From Desulfuromonadaceae bacterium GWC2_58_13 (GTDB lineage Bacteria; Desulfobacterota; Desulfuromonadia; Desulfuromonadales; Trichloromonadaceae): DNA of 7,641 nt. This document shows positions 1 through 5,793 of this stretch, piece after piece. The stretch is from positions 1 to 7,641 of the forward strand of contig MHXM01000027.1 of the NCBI GenBank assembly GCA_001825565.1, given 5' to 3'. Both the position numbers and the translations under genes were made by a program. Under the pieces are notes generated by a model. The model did not search any database. It worked only from the letters and a program-made list of their open reading frames with translations, and was not told where the DNA came from. Every line of letters begins with the position of its first letter. The stretch's first letter is position 1.

Positions 1-1528
1 CGGCCTGTTGTCGCGGATCGATATCCTTCCTCTGCAATAAAATTTCCGAAAATCCTTTGACCGAGGTTAAAGGCGTTCGCAGTTCATGGGCGGCGGTTGA
101 GATAAACTCGCTTTTCATCCGGTCGAGTTCCCGTTCTTTGCTCACATCGCGCAACAGGGTAATGACGCCGGTCTTCAGGCCGCCCTGGCCTCGAACCTGG
201 CTGGATTTGGCCTGGATGATTCGTCCTGGTCCCTTGGGTCCGCCCGGAAGTTCAAGTTCAAGCACGGCATCATTGTCGTCATTGGCATTAATCGCGCGAA
301 TATGTTCCCTGAGATTTGGGGCGGATATCGCGTCCTCCACGAACTTTTGCAAAACATCCGAATGCTTTTTGCCGAGCATGGCTTCGGCGGAAGCGTTCAT
401 CAGGACGATGCGGTTATCCATATCGGTAAAAATCAGCCCGTCGGCCACCGAGGCGAGAATGGTTTCGATTTTATTCCGGGCTTCCTCTGCGTTGGCCAGG
501 GCCCGATGAATCGACTCCTCGGCCCGTTGGCGTTCAATGGAGTGGCCAATAATGTCGCCAACGGTCCGGAGCAGGGCGATATCTTTTTCTCCCCATTGTT
601 TTTCGGAACGCACCGCATCAAAGCCGAGAAACCCTATAACCCCTTCGGTCAGGAGAATGGGCACGGTAATTAACGATTGAATGCCCTGGTTGGTCCAATG
701 TTCCTTTTCCGCCTTCGCCTTCGCCGGCAGGTTGGCCAAGGAGGGGACAAAAAGAACTTGTTTTTTCAATATCTTATTCATCGACCAGGAATATTTGTCA
801 ATATCGAGCCCCCGCAGTTGCTTCCGCATGGGGACGATCCCCCCGGCGCACCATTCATGGGTGTTGTCCATCCGTGTCCCGTCGGCGGAAAACATGAAGA
901 CATAACTCCGGTCGACACCCGCAAACTCACCCAGATCCTTCAAGGTCAATGCTATTCCCCGGTCGGTTTCCGCGCGCGGCAGTTCCATGAATCGGGTCGA
1001 AATGCTGGCAATGAGTCCCTCGAAAGCCTCGCGGTACAAAATCTCATGTTCTCGCTGTTTACGTTCGGAGATGTCGCGGCCGATGGCGGCGACATATTCA
1101 GTCTCGTCAAACATCATATGGCTCAAGGTAATTTCGGTGGGGAAAGGTTTCCCCGCAGAGGTTTTCAAGGTGCACTCAAGCAATTTTTGTCTTGGAGATG
1201 TCTGGTTTTTCAAGGAGAAAAACGGTTGCAGCTGTTGCGCGCATTCCTGATCAATGCAGGAAAAAAAGCTTAATCGGAGAAGATTTTGGCGGGAGTGCTC
1301 CATGTGGCGACAAGCGGCTTCATTTACATCGATGATATTGCCCGAGGGGACCTGGAGCATGAAGATCAGATCATTGCTGTTGTCCAGCAGCGTTCGGAAG
1401 CGTTCCAACTCTCCCAATCGCTGCTGAAGTTCGGGATAATAACTTTTACGGACCGAATGTTCACCGAGTCCGATAAGTTTTTCCCATAGCTCTTCCCGGT
1501 TTGTAGTGGGATCCGTAGGCTTTTTCAT
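1..1528 (-). CDS. PAS-GAF-PAS sensor histidine kinase, N-terminal part (3' end outside the window)
   Basis: The complement strand reads open for 509 codons from ATG at 1528 to the left edge, where the gene is cut. Domains in order: a PAS domain (about residues 42-160, ending in the GRDISERK motif at 150-157), a GAF domain (about 165-335, with SLITVPILL and GVIGFLGFDAV strands), a short helix (331-352), a second PAS domain (about 353-465, ADGLIFTDMDNRIVLMN) and a HisKA dimerisation domain. The H box is AAHELRTPLTSVKGFSEI, with phospho-acceptor His481 at 86-88. No membrane segment is visible, so it should be a cytoplasmic autokinase. The ATP-binding domain, and any receiver domain, lie beyond the edge. 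An in-frame TGA ends three bases before the ATG, which fixes it as the most upstream start; the Shine-Dalgarno match is poor. The gene is divergent from the kinase/regulator pair, so its own partner is unknown. The ligands of the PAS and GAF domains cannot be told from sequence. Confidence 0.93.
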   Translation of the reverse strand, partial: MKKPTDPTTNREELWEKLIGLGEHSVRKSYYPELQQRLGELERFRTLLDNSNDLIFMLQVPSGNIIDVNEAACRHMEHSRQNLLRLSFFSCIDQECAQQLQPFFSLKNQTSPRQKLLECTLKTSAGKPFPTEITLSHMMFDETEYVAAIGRDISERKQREHEILYREAFEGLIASISTRFMELPRAETDRGIALTLKDLGEFAGVDRSYVFMFSADGTRMDNTHEWCAGGIVPMRKQLRGLDIDKYSWSMNKILKKQVLFVPSLANLPAKAKAEKEHWTNQGIQSLITVPILLTEGVIGFLGFDAVRSEKQWGEKDIALLRTVGDIIGHSIERQRAEESIHRALANAEEARNKIETILASVADGLIFTDMDNRIVLMNASAEAMLGKKHSDVLQKFVEDAISAPNLREHIRAINANDDNDAVLELELPGGPKGPGRIIQAKSSQVRGQGGLKTGVITLLRDVSKERELDRMKSEFISTAAHELRTPLTSVKGFSEILLQRKDIDPRQQA

Positions 1529-1965
1529 AAATCACTTTAAGATCATGTTTATTGGAGAGTTCGCCATCGGGCCGCGCACGCATTGGATCCAGGGATGGAC
1601 TGGTCGGTGGTAACGGATACGTTTTTCGCCCGGAGCACTTTCATGACTCGAATGGCCTCATCGCTTTCATAAACTTAACAGAAAACCTGGCCTGTGGGAA
1701 AGGTTCAAAAGGCAGGGGAATTTCCCGTCTCTCGCGAAGGACGGTGTCCTGTTTCACGTCGGCCATCGTTTCCGCGGTCGTTCCCGCGCCAATGTATCGC
1801 CGGGCCGGAGGGGAATAAATACCCTTTTTTCAATTTTTGTTGGCCAAACATGCAAATTTCGATAGCATCCTCCTGGGTCCCGACCTCCGGATCATTGCAT
1901 CTGATCGCCGATGCTGATTCGTCTCGCTGAAGGAACGGGCAACGTTATTGTATTCCTGTGGCTTG
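1529..1965. other. Divergent intergenic region between two histidine kinase genes
   Basis: This spacer of about 440 bp separates two divergently transcribed kinase genes and must hold the promoters of both, but no convincing -35/-10 pair stands out. The stretch 1815-1860 is AT-rich (two T-tracts, then TTGGCCAA) and is the likeliest promoter region for the rightward kinase. A TGG...TGC pair at 1841-1853 resembles a sigma-54 promoter, but GG and GC are 8 rather than 10 bases apart. The minus strand carries two tiny overlapping frames, listed separately. I recognise no riboswitch, tRNA or terminator here. Confidence 0.6.
1549..1766 (-). pseudogene. Two tiny overlapping ORFs, possible frameshifted gene remnant
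   Basis: On the complement strand a 41-codon frame (ATG at 1766, TGA at 1641-1643, beginning MADVKQDTVLRERRE) overlaps a 31-codon frame (ATG at 1644, TAA at 1549-1551, beginning MKVLRAKNVSVTTDQS) by an ATGA. The second stops 20 bp before the ATG of the left kinase and points the same way. Codon choice looks protein-like in both. In the second frame the reading upstream of its ATG (ESDEAIRV) also looks coding, which hints at one small gene broken by a frameshift. Neither has a strong ribosome binding site and I recognise no family. They could equally be chance frames or a translated leader of the kinase. Confidence 0.22.
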
Positions 1966-3255
1966 ATGCCGAAAGGGATTTGCGAGTTCCGCATGCCTGG
2001 ATTTTCCCCCACACGCTGGCATTCTCCCGGGCTTTGGTTTTTGACCGCCGGCCTTCTCTTTTCGGCTTTGCTGGGGGGCTTCGGACTCAACAACTATCGC
2101 ACCGCCCGGCCCATTGCCGAGGGAACGCTGCGGGGGCTGGCCCTGACACTGGCATCGACCATCGAAGCGCTGGCCAATCAGGACGTCTCTCTCGATCTGC
2201 TGCGCCGGGTCAGCAGCCCGGATATCGCTTTTTATTCGGTCTGTGACGAGGGCGGAACCCAGGTTTTTCATACCAACCCCGACTTGGTCGGTTCGCCGGT
2301 TTCTCCCAATTTTACCGTGCCGGATTTTGCTGGATATGGTTTTCGGGAGAGCCGCATCACCCTTGGCACCGGGGAAGAAGTATTCGAATTTCTGACTCCG
2401 GTGCATGTGGCGGGTCAGCGATTGATCCTGCGGCTGGTGCTGCATACCTATCAGGCCGATGCCGTGGTCCGTCGGTCGCAAGCCGGGCTGACCGTCCTCG
2501 GCGCCCTGCTGGCGGTGGGCTGGGGGTTGGGCGGCTTGGTTTTCGTCTACGCCCGACGAGCCTCCCGGCATCGCCAGGAAATGGCCGAGCAGAAGCATCT
2601 GGCCCAGCTCGGAACCTTGAGCGCGGTGCTGGCCCATGAGGTGCGCAATCCCCTTTCAGGCATTAAGGGTTATGCGCAATTGCTCGAAGAAGTTCTCGTC
2701 CGCGAGGAAGATCGATGGTTTGCCAACCAGGTGGTCACCGAAGCGGTCCGGCTTGAAGAGCTGGTCAACGATCTGCTCGCCTATGCGCAACCGGCGGCGG
2801 CCAGGATCGAGTCCATCGACCTTCGGGACGTGGTTGAACGGGTTTTTGCCCTATTGGAGCAGCGGGCGGCCGAGGGGGAGGTGCGGCTGGTCTGCAACCC
2901 TGAGGGTTGGACCCGGGTCATGGGCGATGCCGACCGCATGCGGCAGATGTTGCTGAATCTGCTCCTTAATGCGGTGCAGGCGACCCCAGTGGGCGGAGTG
3001 GTGTCGGTTTCGGCGTATCGTCAGGGGGGGAGGGTTCAGCTCGTCCTGCGAGATTCCGGACGAGGCATCGATCCGGCGGACCTGCCGAGAATTTTCGAGC
3101 CGTTCTTTACCCGGAGCGCACGCGGCTCCGGGCTGGGATTGGCCATCTGCAAAAAAATCGTCGAAGAAATGAATGGAACCATCGAAGTTTCGAGTGTGCC
3201 CGGGCGGGGGAGCGTTTTCACGCTCGGCCTGCCGGTGGCCGGAGATGGGCCGTGA
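1966..3255 (+). CDS. Membrane sensor histidine kinase, NtrB/ZraS-like
   Basis: A 429-residue inner-membrane kinase that should autophosphorylate and pass phosphate to the regulator encoded just downstream. Membrane segments lie at about residues 24-44 and 174-196. The roughly 130 residues between them are periplasmic and look like a PDC/Cache-type sensor (AFYSVCDEGGTQVFHTNPDLVGSPV at 88-112, given here as the only long motif by position: key residues D94, H102, N104). No HAMP domain is evident: the H box follows TM2 closely, at AHEVRNPLSGIKGYAQLL with His224. The ATPase domain is complete: N box NLLLNAVQA (331-339), G1 DSGRGI (363-368), F box IFEPFFT and G2 GSGLGLAI. The ATG at 1966 was chosen; alternatives are TTG at 1948, which has AAGGA 13 bases upstream, and ATG at 1993. 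None has an ideal ribosome site, so the first 10 or so residues are uncertain. It overlaps the next gene's ribosome site, as expected for a two-gene operon. The signal sensed is not visible. Confidence 0.93.
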   Translation: MPKGICEFRMPGFSPTRWHSPGLWFLTAGLLFSALLGGFGLNNYRTARPIAEGTLRGLALTLASTIEALANQDVSLDLLRRVSSPDIAFYSVCDEGGTQVFHTNPDLVGSPVSPNFTVPDFAGYGFRESRITLGTGEEVFEFLTPVHVAGQRLILRLVLHTYQADAVVRRSQAGLTVLGALLAVGWGLGGLVFVYARRASRHRQEMAEQKHLAQLGTLSAVLAHEVRNPLSGIKGYAQLLEEVLVREEDRWFANQVVTEAVRLEELVNDLLAYAQPAAARIESIDLRDVVERVFALLEQRAAEGEVRLVCNPEGWTRVMGDADRMRQMLLNLLLNAVQATPVGGVVSVSAYRQGGRVQLVLRDSGRGIDPADLPRIFEPFFTRSARGSGLGLAICKKIVEEMNGTIEVSSVPGRGSVFTLGLPVAGDGP

Positions 3256-3265
3256 GGAGTGAGTC
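3255..3265 (+). promoter_or_regulatory. Ribosome binding site of the response regulator, overlapping the kinase stop
   Basis: AGGAG at 3255-3259 begins on the last base of the kinase TGA and lies six bases before the GTG start at 3266. It fixes that unusual start and suggests translational coupling of kinase and regulator. Confidence 0.75.
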
Positions 3266-4612
3266 GTGAGCGCACGGATTTTGATTGTTGAAGATGACCG
3301 CACCTTTCGCGGCCTGTTGCAGACGATCCTGAGTGGTGAAGGCTATGCGCCGCAGGTGGCGGAAACGGCTGAAGAGGGATTGACGCTGCTGGGACGCAAC
3401 CAGTTCGATCTGGTGCTCTCCGATCTCAAGTTGCCCGGCATGAGCGGTCTGGAGCTCTTTCGCGCCAGTCGCAAGGACGGGGCGGCGCCCCCCTTTATTC
3501 TGCTGACGGCTTTTGGCACCATCGAAGAGGCGGTGGCGGCGATGAAGGAGGGAGTGGCCGATTTTCTGACTAAACCGCTCAAGGATCCCGAGATGTTGCG
3601 CGCGCTGGTGCGGAAAATTCTGCAAGCCGGCAGCCGGGAACGGGATTATTTGGCGCTTAAGGAAACCGAAGCCGCCGGGTTGCCTCCCGACGAGTTGATT
3701 TTTGCCGGGCAGGCCATGGGCGAGGTGCGTCGATTGGTTGGCGAGGTGGCGGCCACTGCAACCACGGTGCTGCTGCAAGGGGAGAGCGGCACGGGCAAGG
3801 AGCTGGTGGCCCGCGCGATTCATCTGTACAGCCCTCGCAAGCAGGGGGCGTTTGTCGCGGTCAATTGCGCGGCGATACCGGAAAATCTTCTTGAAAGTGA
3901 ACTCTTCGGACATGAGCGGGGAGCTTTTACCGGCGCGCTGGCCGCCCGGCGCGGCAAGTTTGAGCTGGCCCAGGGGGGCACCCTGTTTCTGGATGAAATC
4001 GGCGAATTGCCGCAGACCCTGCAAGCCAAGCTGCTCAGGGTTCTGCAGGAACGGCGCTTCGAGCGGGTCGGCGGCAGTCGGGAGATGATTGCCGAAGTGC
4101 GGGTGATCGCGGCGACCAATCGGGATCTGGTTGTGGAGGTGCAGGAAAAGCGTTTTCGCGAGGACCTGTTTTACCGCCTCAACGTTTTTCCGATTCATTT
4201 GCCCCCCCTGCGTCAGCGCATCGACATTCTGCCCGAACTGGTCGGCTATTTTATCCGGCGATTCGCCCGTTTGACCGGCAAGGCGGTCACCGGGATGGAG
4301 GATGGCGCCATGGCGCTTCTGTGCCATTATGGCTGGCCGGGCAATATCCGGGAATTGCAGAATGTCATCGAGCGGGCGGTGATTCTTGGCCATGGCCGGT
4401 TGGGAGTGAGGCAGTTACCGGAAGCTCTGGTCGTTGCAAGGGGGGACGATGCCTGTCCGAGCCCTCTGTTGGAGGATGTGGAACGCCAGGCGATTCTCGA
4501 CGCTCTCGACGCCTGCGGCCACAATCGACGGTTGGCGGCGGAAAAGCTCGGCATCTCGAAACGGACTCTGCAATATCGACTGAAACGTTACGGGCTGGTC
4601 GGCAAGGAGTGA
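3266..4612 (+). CDS. Sigma-54-dependent NtrC-family response regulator
   Basis: A 448-residue regulator of the full NtrC/ZraR layout, expected to activate sigma-54 promoters once phosphorylated by the upstream kinase. The receiver domain (1-120) has the acidic pair D10/D11, phospho-acceptor Asp53 in LVLSDLKLPGMSG, Thr81 and Lys103. The central AAA+ domain (about 145-375) has Walker A GESGTGKE (172-179), the sigma-54 contact loop GAFTGA (219-224), Walker B GGTLFLDEIGE (237-247), and the RLNVFPIHLPPLR and YGWPGNIREL motifs. The C-terminal Fis-type helix-turn-helix (about 412-445) contains NRRLAAEKLGISKRTLQYRL. All key residues are present, so it should be active. Translation starts at GTG 3266, with AGGAG at 3255-3259 overlapping the kinase stop codon; only 10 bases separate the two genes, which indicates tight coupling. 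ZraR/HydG or AtoC are the closest familiar relatives, but target and signal cannot be assigned by sequence alone. Confidence 0.96.
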   Translation: MSARILIVEDDRTFRGLLQTILSGEGYAPQVAETAEEGLTLLGRNQFDLVLSDLKLPGMSGLELFRASRKDGAAPPFILLTAFGTIEEAVAAMKEGVADFLTKPLKDPEMLRALVRKILQAGSRERDYLALKETEAAGLPPDELIFAGQAMGEVRRLVGEVAATATTVLLQGESGTGKELVARAIHLYSPRKQGAFVAVNCAAIPENLLESELFGHERGAFTGALAARRGKFELAQGGTLFLDEIGELPQTLQAKLLRVLQERRFERVGGSREMIAEVRVIAATNRDLVVEVQEKRFREDLFYRLNVFPIHLPPLRQRIDILPELVGYFIRRFARLTGKAVTGMEDGAMALLCHYGWPGNIRELQNVIERAVILGHGRLGVRQLPEALVVARGDDACPSPLLEDVERQAILDALDACGHNRRLAAEKLGISKRTLQYRLKRYGLVGKE

Positions 4613-4617
4613 TGGGT

Positions 4618-4666
4618 GGTGCAAAAGTGGTGTCGAGGAGTGCAGCTTTTGCACCTTATCCGTGCA
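4618..4666. promoter_or_regulatory. Putative NtrC-family activator binding dyads (UAS)
   Basis: Directly after the regulator stop codon there is a perfect 10-bp inverted repeat, GGTGCAAAAG (4618-4627) and CTTTTGCACC (4646-4655). Overlapping its right arm are GTGCA-N5-TGCAC (4640-4654) and TGCACC-N5-CGTGCA (4650-4666). The last has the size and shape of classic NtrC sites (TGCACC-N5-GGTGCA) with one mismatch. The dyads lie roughly 90-120 bp before the possible sigma-54 start near 4754, a normal distance for an enhancer. No T-tract follows, so a terminator role is less likely. The protein that binds is inferred, not shown. Confidence 0.5.
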
Positions 4667-4726
4667 CCAGTTTTTGGCCCAATATTATATCTTTATAAAA
4701 TCAATATGTTGAGTGGTTGTAATGGT

Positions 4727-4743
4727 TTGGCATGGTCTGTGGA
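4727..4743 (+). promoter_or_regulatory. Possible imperfect sigma-54 (-24/-12) promoter
   Basis: TTGGCATG at 4727-4734 is a good -24 element. At the right distance the -12 element reads GTGGA (4739-4743) instead of TTGCA, so the conserved GC is GG. If real, transcription would start near 4754, about 40 bases before the ATG at 4793. Supporting it are the activator-like dyads upstream and the adjacent NtrC-family gene. Against it is the mismatch in the most conserved part of the -12 element. Confidence 0.3.
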
Positions 4744-4792
4744 ACAGCAATGGTTGCGCGCACCAAAACACAAACCAGCATGGAGGATCATT

Positions 4793-5137
4793 ATGAAGAA
4801 AAACCTGTTTAAAGTTGTTGTCCTGGTTGCCGTCTGTGCCCTTTCCCTGAGCGGCGAAGCCTTTGCCGGAAAAGGGGGGGGCGGTGGCGGTGGCGGGGCC
4901 CTGGGCATTCAGACCAGAACCGCCACGAAAATCCAGACCCAGACCCAGATTCAAAGCAAAACCCAGACCCAGGCTCGTCAACAATTGAAAATTGACAGTG
5001 GCGACACTCTGACGACTTCGCAGGGTACGGGACAGGGCGGGATGCGCAAGCTCGGCGTGGCGGATGGCACTGATCTTGAGCCCCGTCCGCAAGACGGCAC
5101 CGGGTATGGCAGCCCGACCACCCAAACGGTAGAATAA
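4793..5137 (+). CDS. Small secreted Gly-rich and Gln/Thr-repeat protein of unknown function
   Basis: A 114-residue exported protein. Translation starts at ATG 4793, with a strong GGAGG at 4782-4786 six bases upstream. Residues 1-25 are a classic Sec signal peptide (MKKN, a hydrophobic core, then GEAFA with cleavage expected before Gly26). The mature protein opens with GK and eight glycines, then has a stretch of alternating Gln and Thr (about residues 40-62, IQTQTQIQSKTQTQ) and an acidic, Gly/Pro-rich tail. There is no cysteine, no lipobox and no membrane segment after the signal, so it should be periplasmic or released. It is probably disordered or forms beta-strand-like aggregates; a structural or matrix role is possible but unproven. 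I do not recognise a named family. It is the first gene of a probable three-gene set for exported proteins, and the regulatory-looking spacer upstream suggests it is controlled by the neighbouring regulator. Confidence 0.82.
   Translation: MKKNLFKVVVLVAVCALSLSGEAFAGKGGGGGGGGALGIQTRTATKIQTQTQIQSKTQTQARQQLKIDSGDTLTTSQGTGQGGMRKLGVADGTDLEPRPQDGTGYGSPTTQTVE
4931..4973 (+). repeat. Degenerate tandem hexamer repeat coding for Gln-Thr
   Basis: CAGACC-like hexamers recur through this stretch (CAGACCCAGACCCAGATTC, then CAAAGCAAAACC, then CAGACCCAG), encoding the QTQTQ run of the small secreted protein. The third-position changes between copies show that it is not a fresh expansion. Confidence 0.6.
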
Positions 5138-5146
5138 TTGATGCAT

Positions 5147-5196
5147 GGAATTCAGGAGTCCGACCTCGGAAGCTTATCGGTCGGCTCCTGAATTCC
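5147..5196 (+). terminator. Strong intergenic hairpin, attenuator or terminator-like
   Basis: GGAATTCAGGAG followed by CCGACC (5147-5165) pairs with GGTCGG followed by CTCCTGAATTCC (5179-5196). This gives 18 base pairs with one bulged T at 5159 and a 13-base loop. No U-tract follows (AGTCCTTTGGG), so it is not a textbook intrinsic terminator. It lies between the small secreted protein and the OB-fold-like gene, where it could stabilise the upstream mRNA end, reduce readthrough or separate expression levels. Confidence 0.6.
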
Positions 5197-5241
5197 AGTC
5201 CTTTGGGACGAACCCTGAACGATAAGCAAAAAGGTTACACC

Positions 5242-5748
5242 ATGGAGCCAGGTCGTTTTTCTCTCCCGATCATTTTGCTTTTACTCGCTTTTATCTGGCC
5301 ATCTCCCGCCTTGGCGGGTTGGTGGTTCGGCAAGGAAAGCGCCTGGGAGAAAAGCGGCCTGGATCTGCGCCAGGGCTATGATCAGAATACGGTTATTTCC
5401 GTAAGCGGCACGGTGGTCAGCATCGATCTGAAAGATGACGAGGGACCGGCCTTGGCGGTTGTTAAAACCGAAACGGAGACCGTTTCCCTGGTTCTCGGTC
5501 CCCGCGATTTCTGGCAAGAACAAGGCCTGTCCCTGAGCCCCGGCGATCCGGTCAGCGTCCGTGGCTCCAAGGCTCAGGGGCAGGATGGCGTAGTCTACCT
5601 TATGGTGCAAAGCATCGGAAAATCCGGAGATCTTCAGGAAACCACGCTACGCAATCGCATCGGACGACCGGTCTGGTCGGGCGTCAACCGGGTTCCACAT
5701 CAGGGAGCCATGCCGATGCGTCAAATGCGCAGCGGCCGGAATCATTAA
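5242..5748 (+). CDS. Secreted OB-fold-like protein with Met/His-containing tail
   Basis: A 168-residue exported protein. ATG at 5242 is preceded by AAGG (5231-5234) seven bases upstream; a further in-frame TTG at 5203 is less likely because it sits close to the hairpin and would place a polar stretch before the signal peptide. Residues 1-25 form a Sec signal peptide, ending in SPALA before GWWFGK. Residues about 48-127 alternate strand-like segments (VISVSGTVVSIDLKDD, ALAVVKTETETVSLVLG, GDPVSVRGSKA, GVVYLMVQSI), as in small beta-barrel OB-fold proteins of the bacterial periplasm. That assignment is by pattern only. The last 20 residues hold His153, Met157, Met159, Met162 and His168, which could bind metal, but this is speculative. 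It lies 104 bp after the small secreted protein and 45 bp before the beta-barrel gene, probably in one transcription unit with the latter. No catalytic motif is seen. Confidence 0.8.
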   Translation: MEPGRFSLPIILLLLAFIWPSPALAGWWFGKESAWEKSGLDLRQGYDQNTVISVSGTVVSIDLKDDEGPALAVVKTETETVSLVLGPRDFWQEQGLSLSPGDPVSVRGSKAQGQDGVVYLMVQSIGKSGDLQETTLRNRIGRPVWSGVNRVPHQGAMPMRQMRSGRNH

Positions 5749-5793
5749 CTTTTCAGCGCGGCGTTCGTCAAGCGCCTGCAGGAACTATTTGCC

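Noticed and set aside
1809..1830. GGGG-AATAAATA-CCC followed by T6 as a terminator
   Set aside because: The stem would be only three base pairs, too weak to terminate transcription.
1529..1830. Riboswitch (c-di-GMP-I, cobalamin or similar) in the divergent spacer
   Set aside because: Some runs such as GTGGGAAAGG looked suggestive, but none of the conserved core sequences or pairings of those classes could be assembled.
1841..1853. TGGCC...TGC element resembling a sigma-54 promoter before the membrane kinase
   Set aside because: GG and GC are separated by 8 bases; sigma-54 promoters need about 10, so the spacing is wrong.
1945..2637. 230-codon minus-strand frame opposite the membrane kinase N-terminus
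   Set aside because: It is antisense to a well-supported kinase; its Gln/Gly/Pro-rich translation is typical of shadow frames.
3218..4393. 391-codon open frame on the minus strand opposite the response regulator
   Set aside because: It is antisense to a regulator with every conserved motif in place; high GC at third positions keeps the opposite strand open, and the translation has no recognisable domain.
4618..4655. Perfect 10-bp inverted repeat read as an intrinsic terminator of the kinase/regulator operon
   Set aside because: The loop is 18 bases, the stem is only half GC, and no T-tract follows; it fits protein-binding dyads better, although a termination role cannot be excluded.
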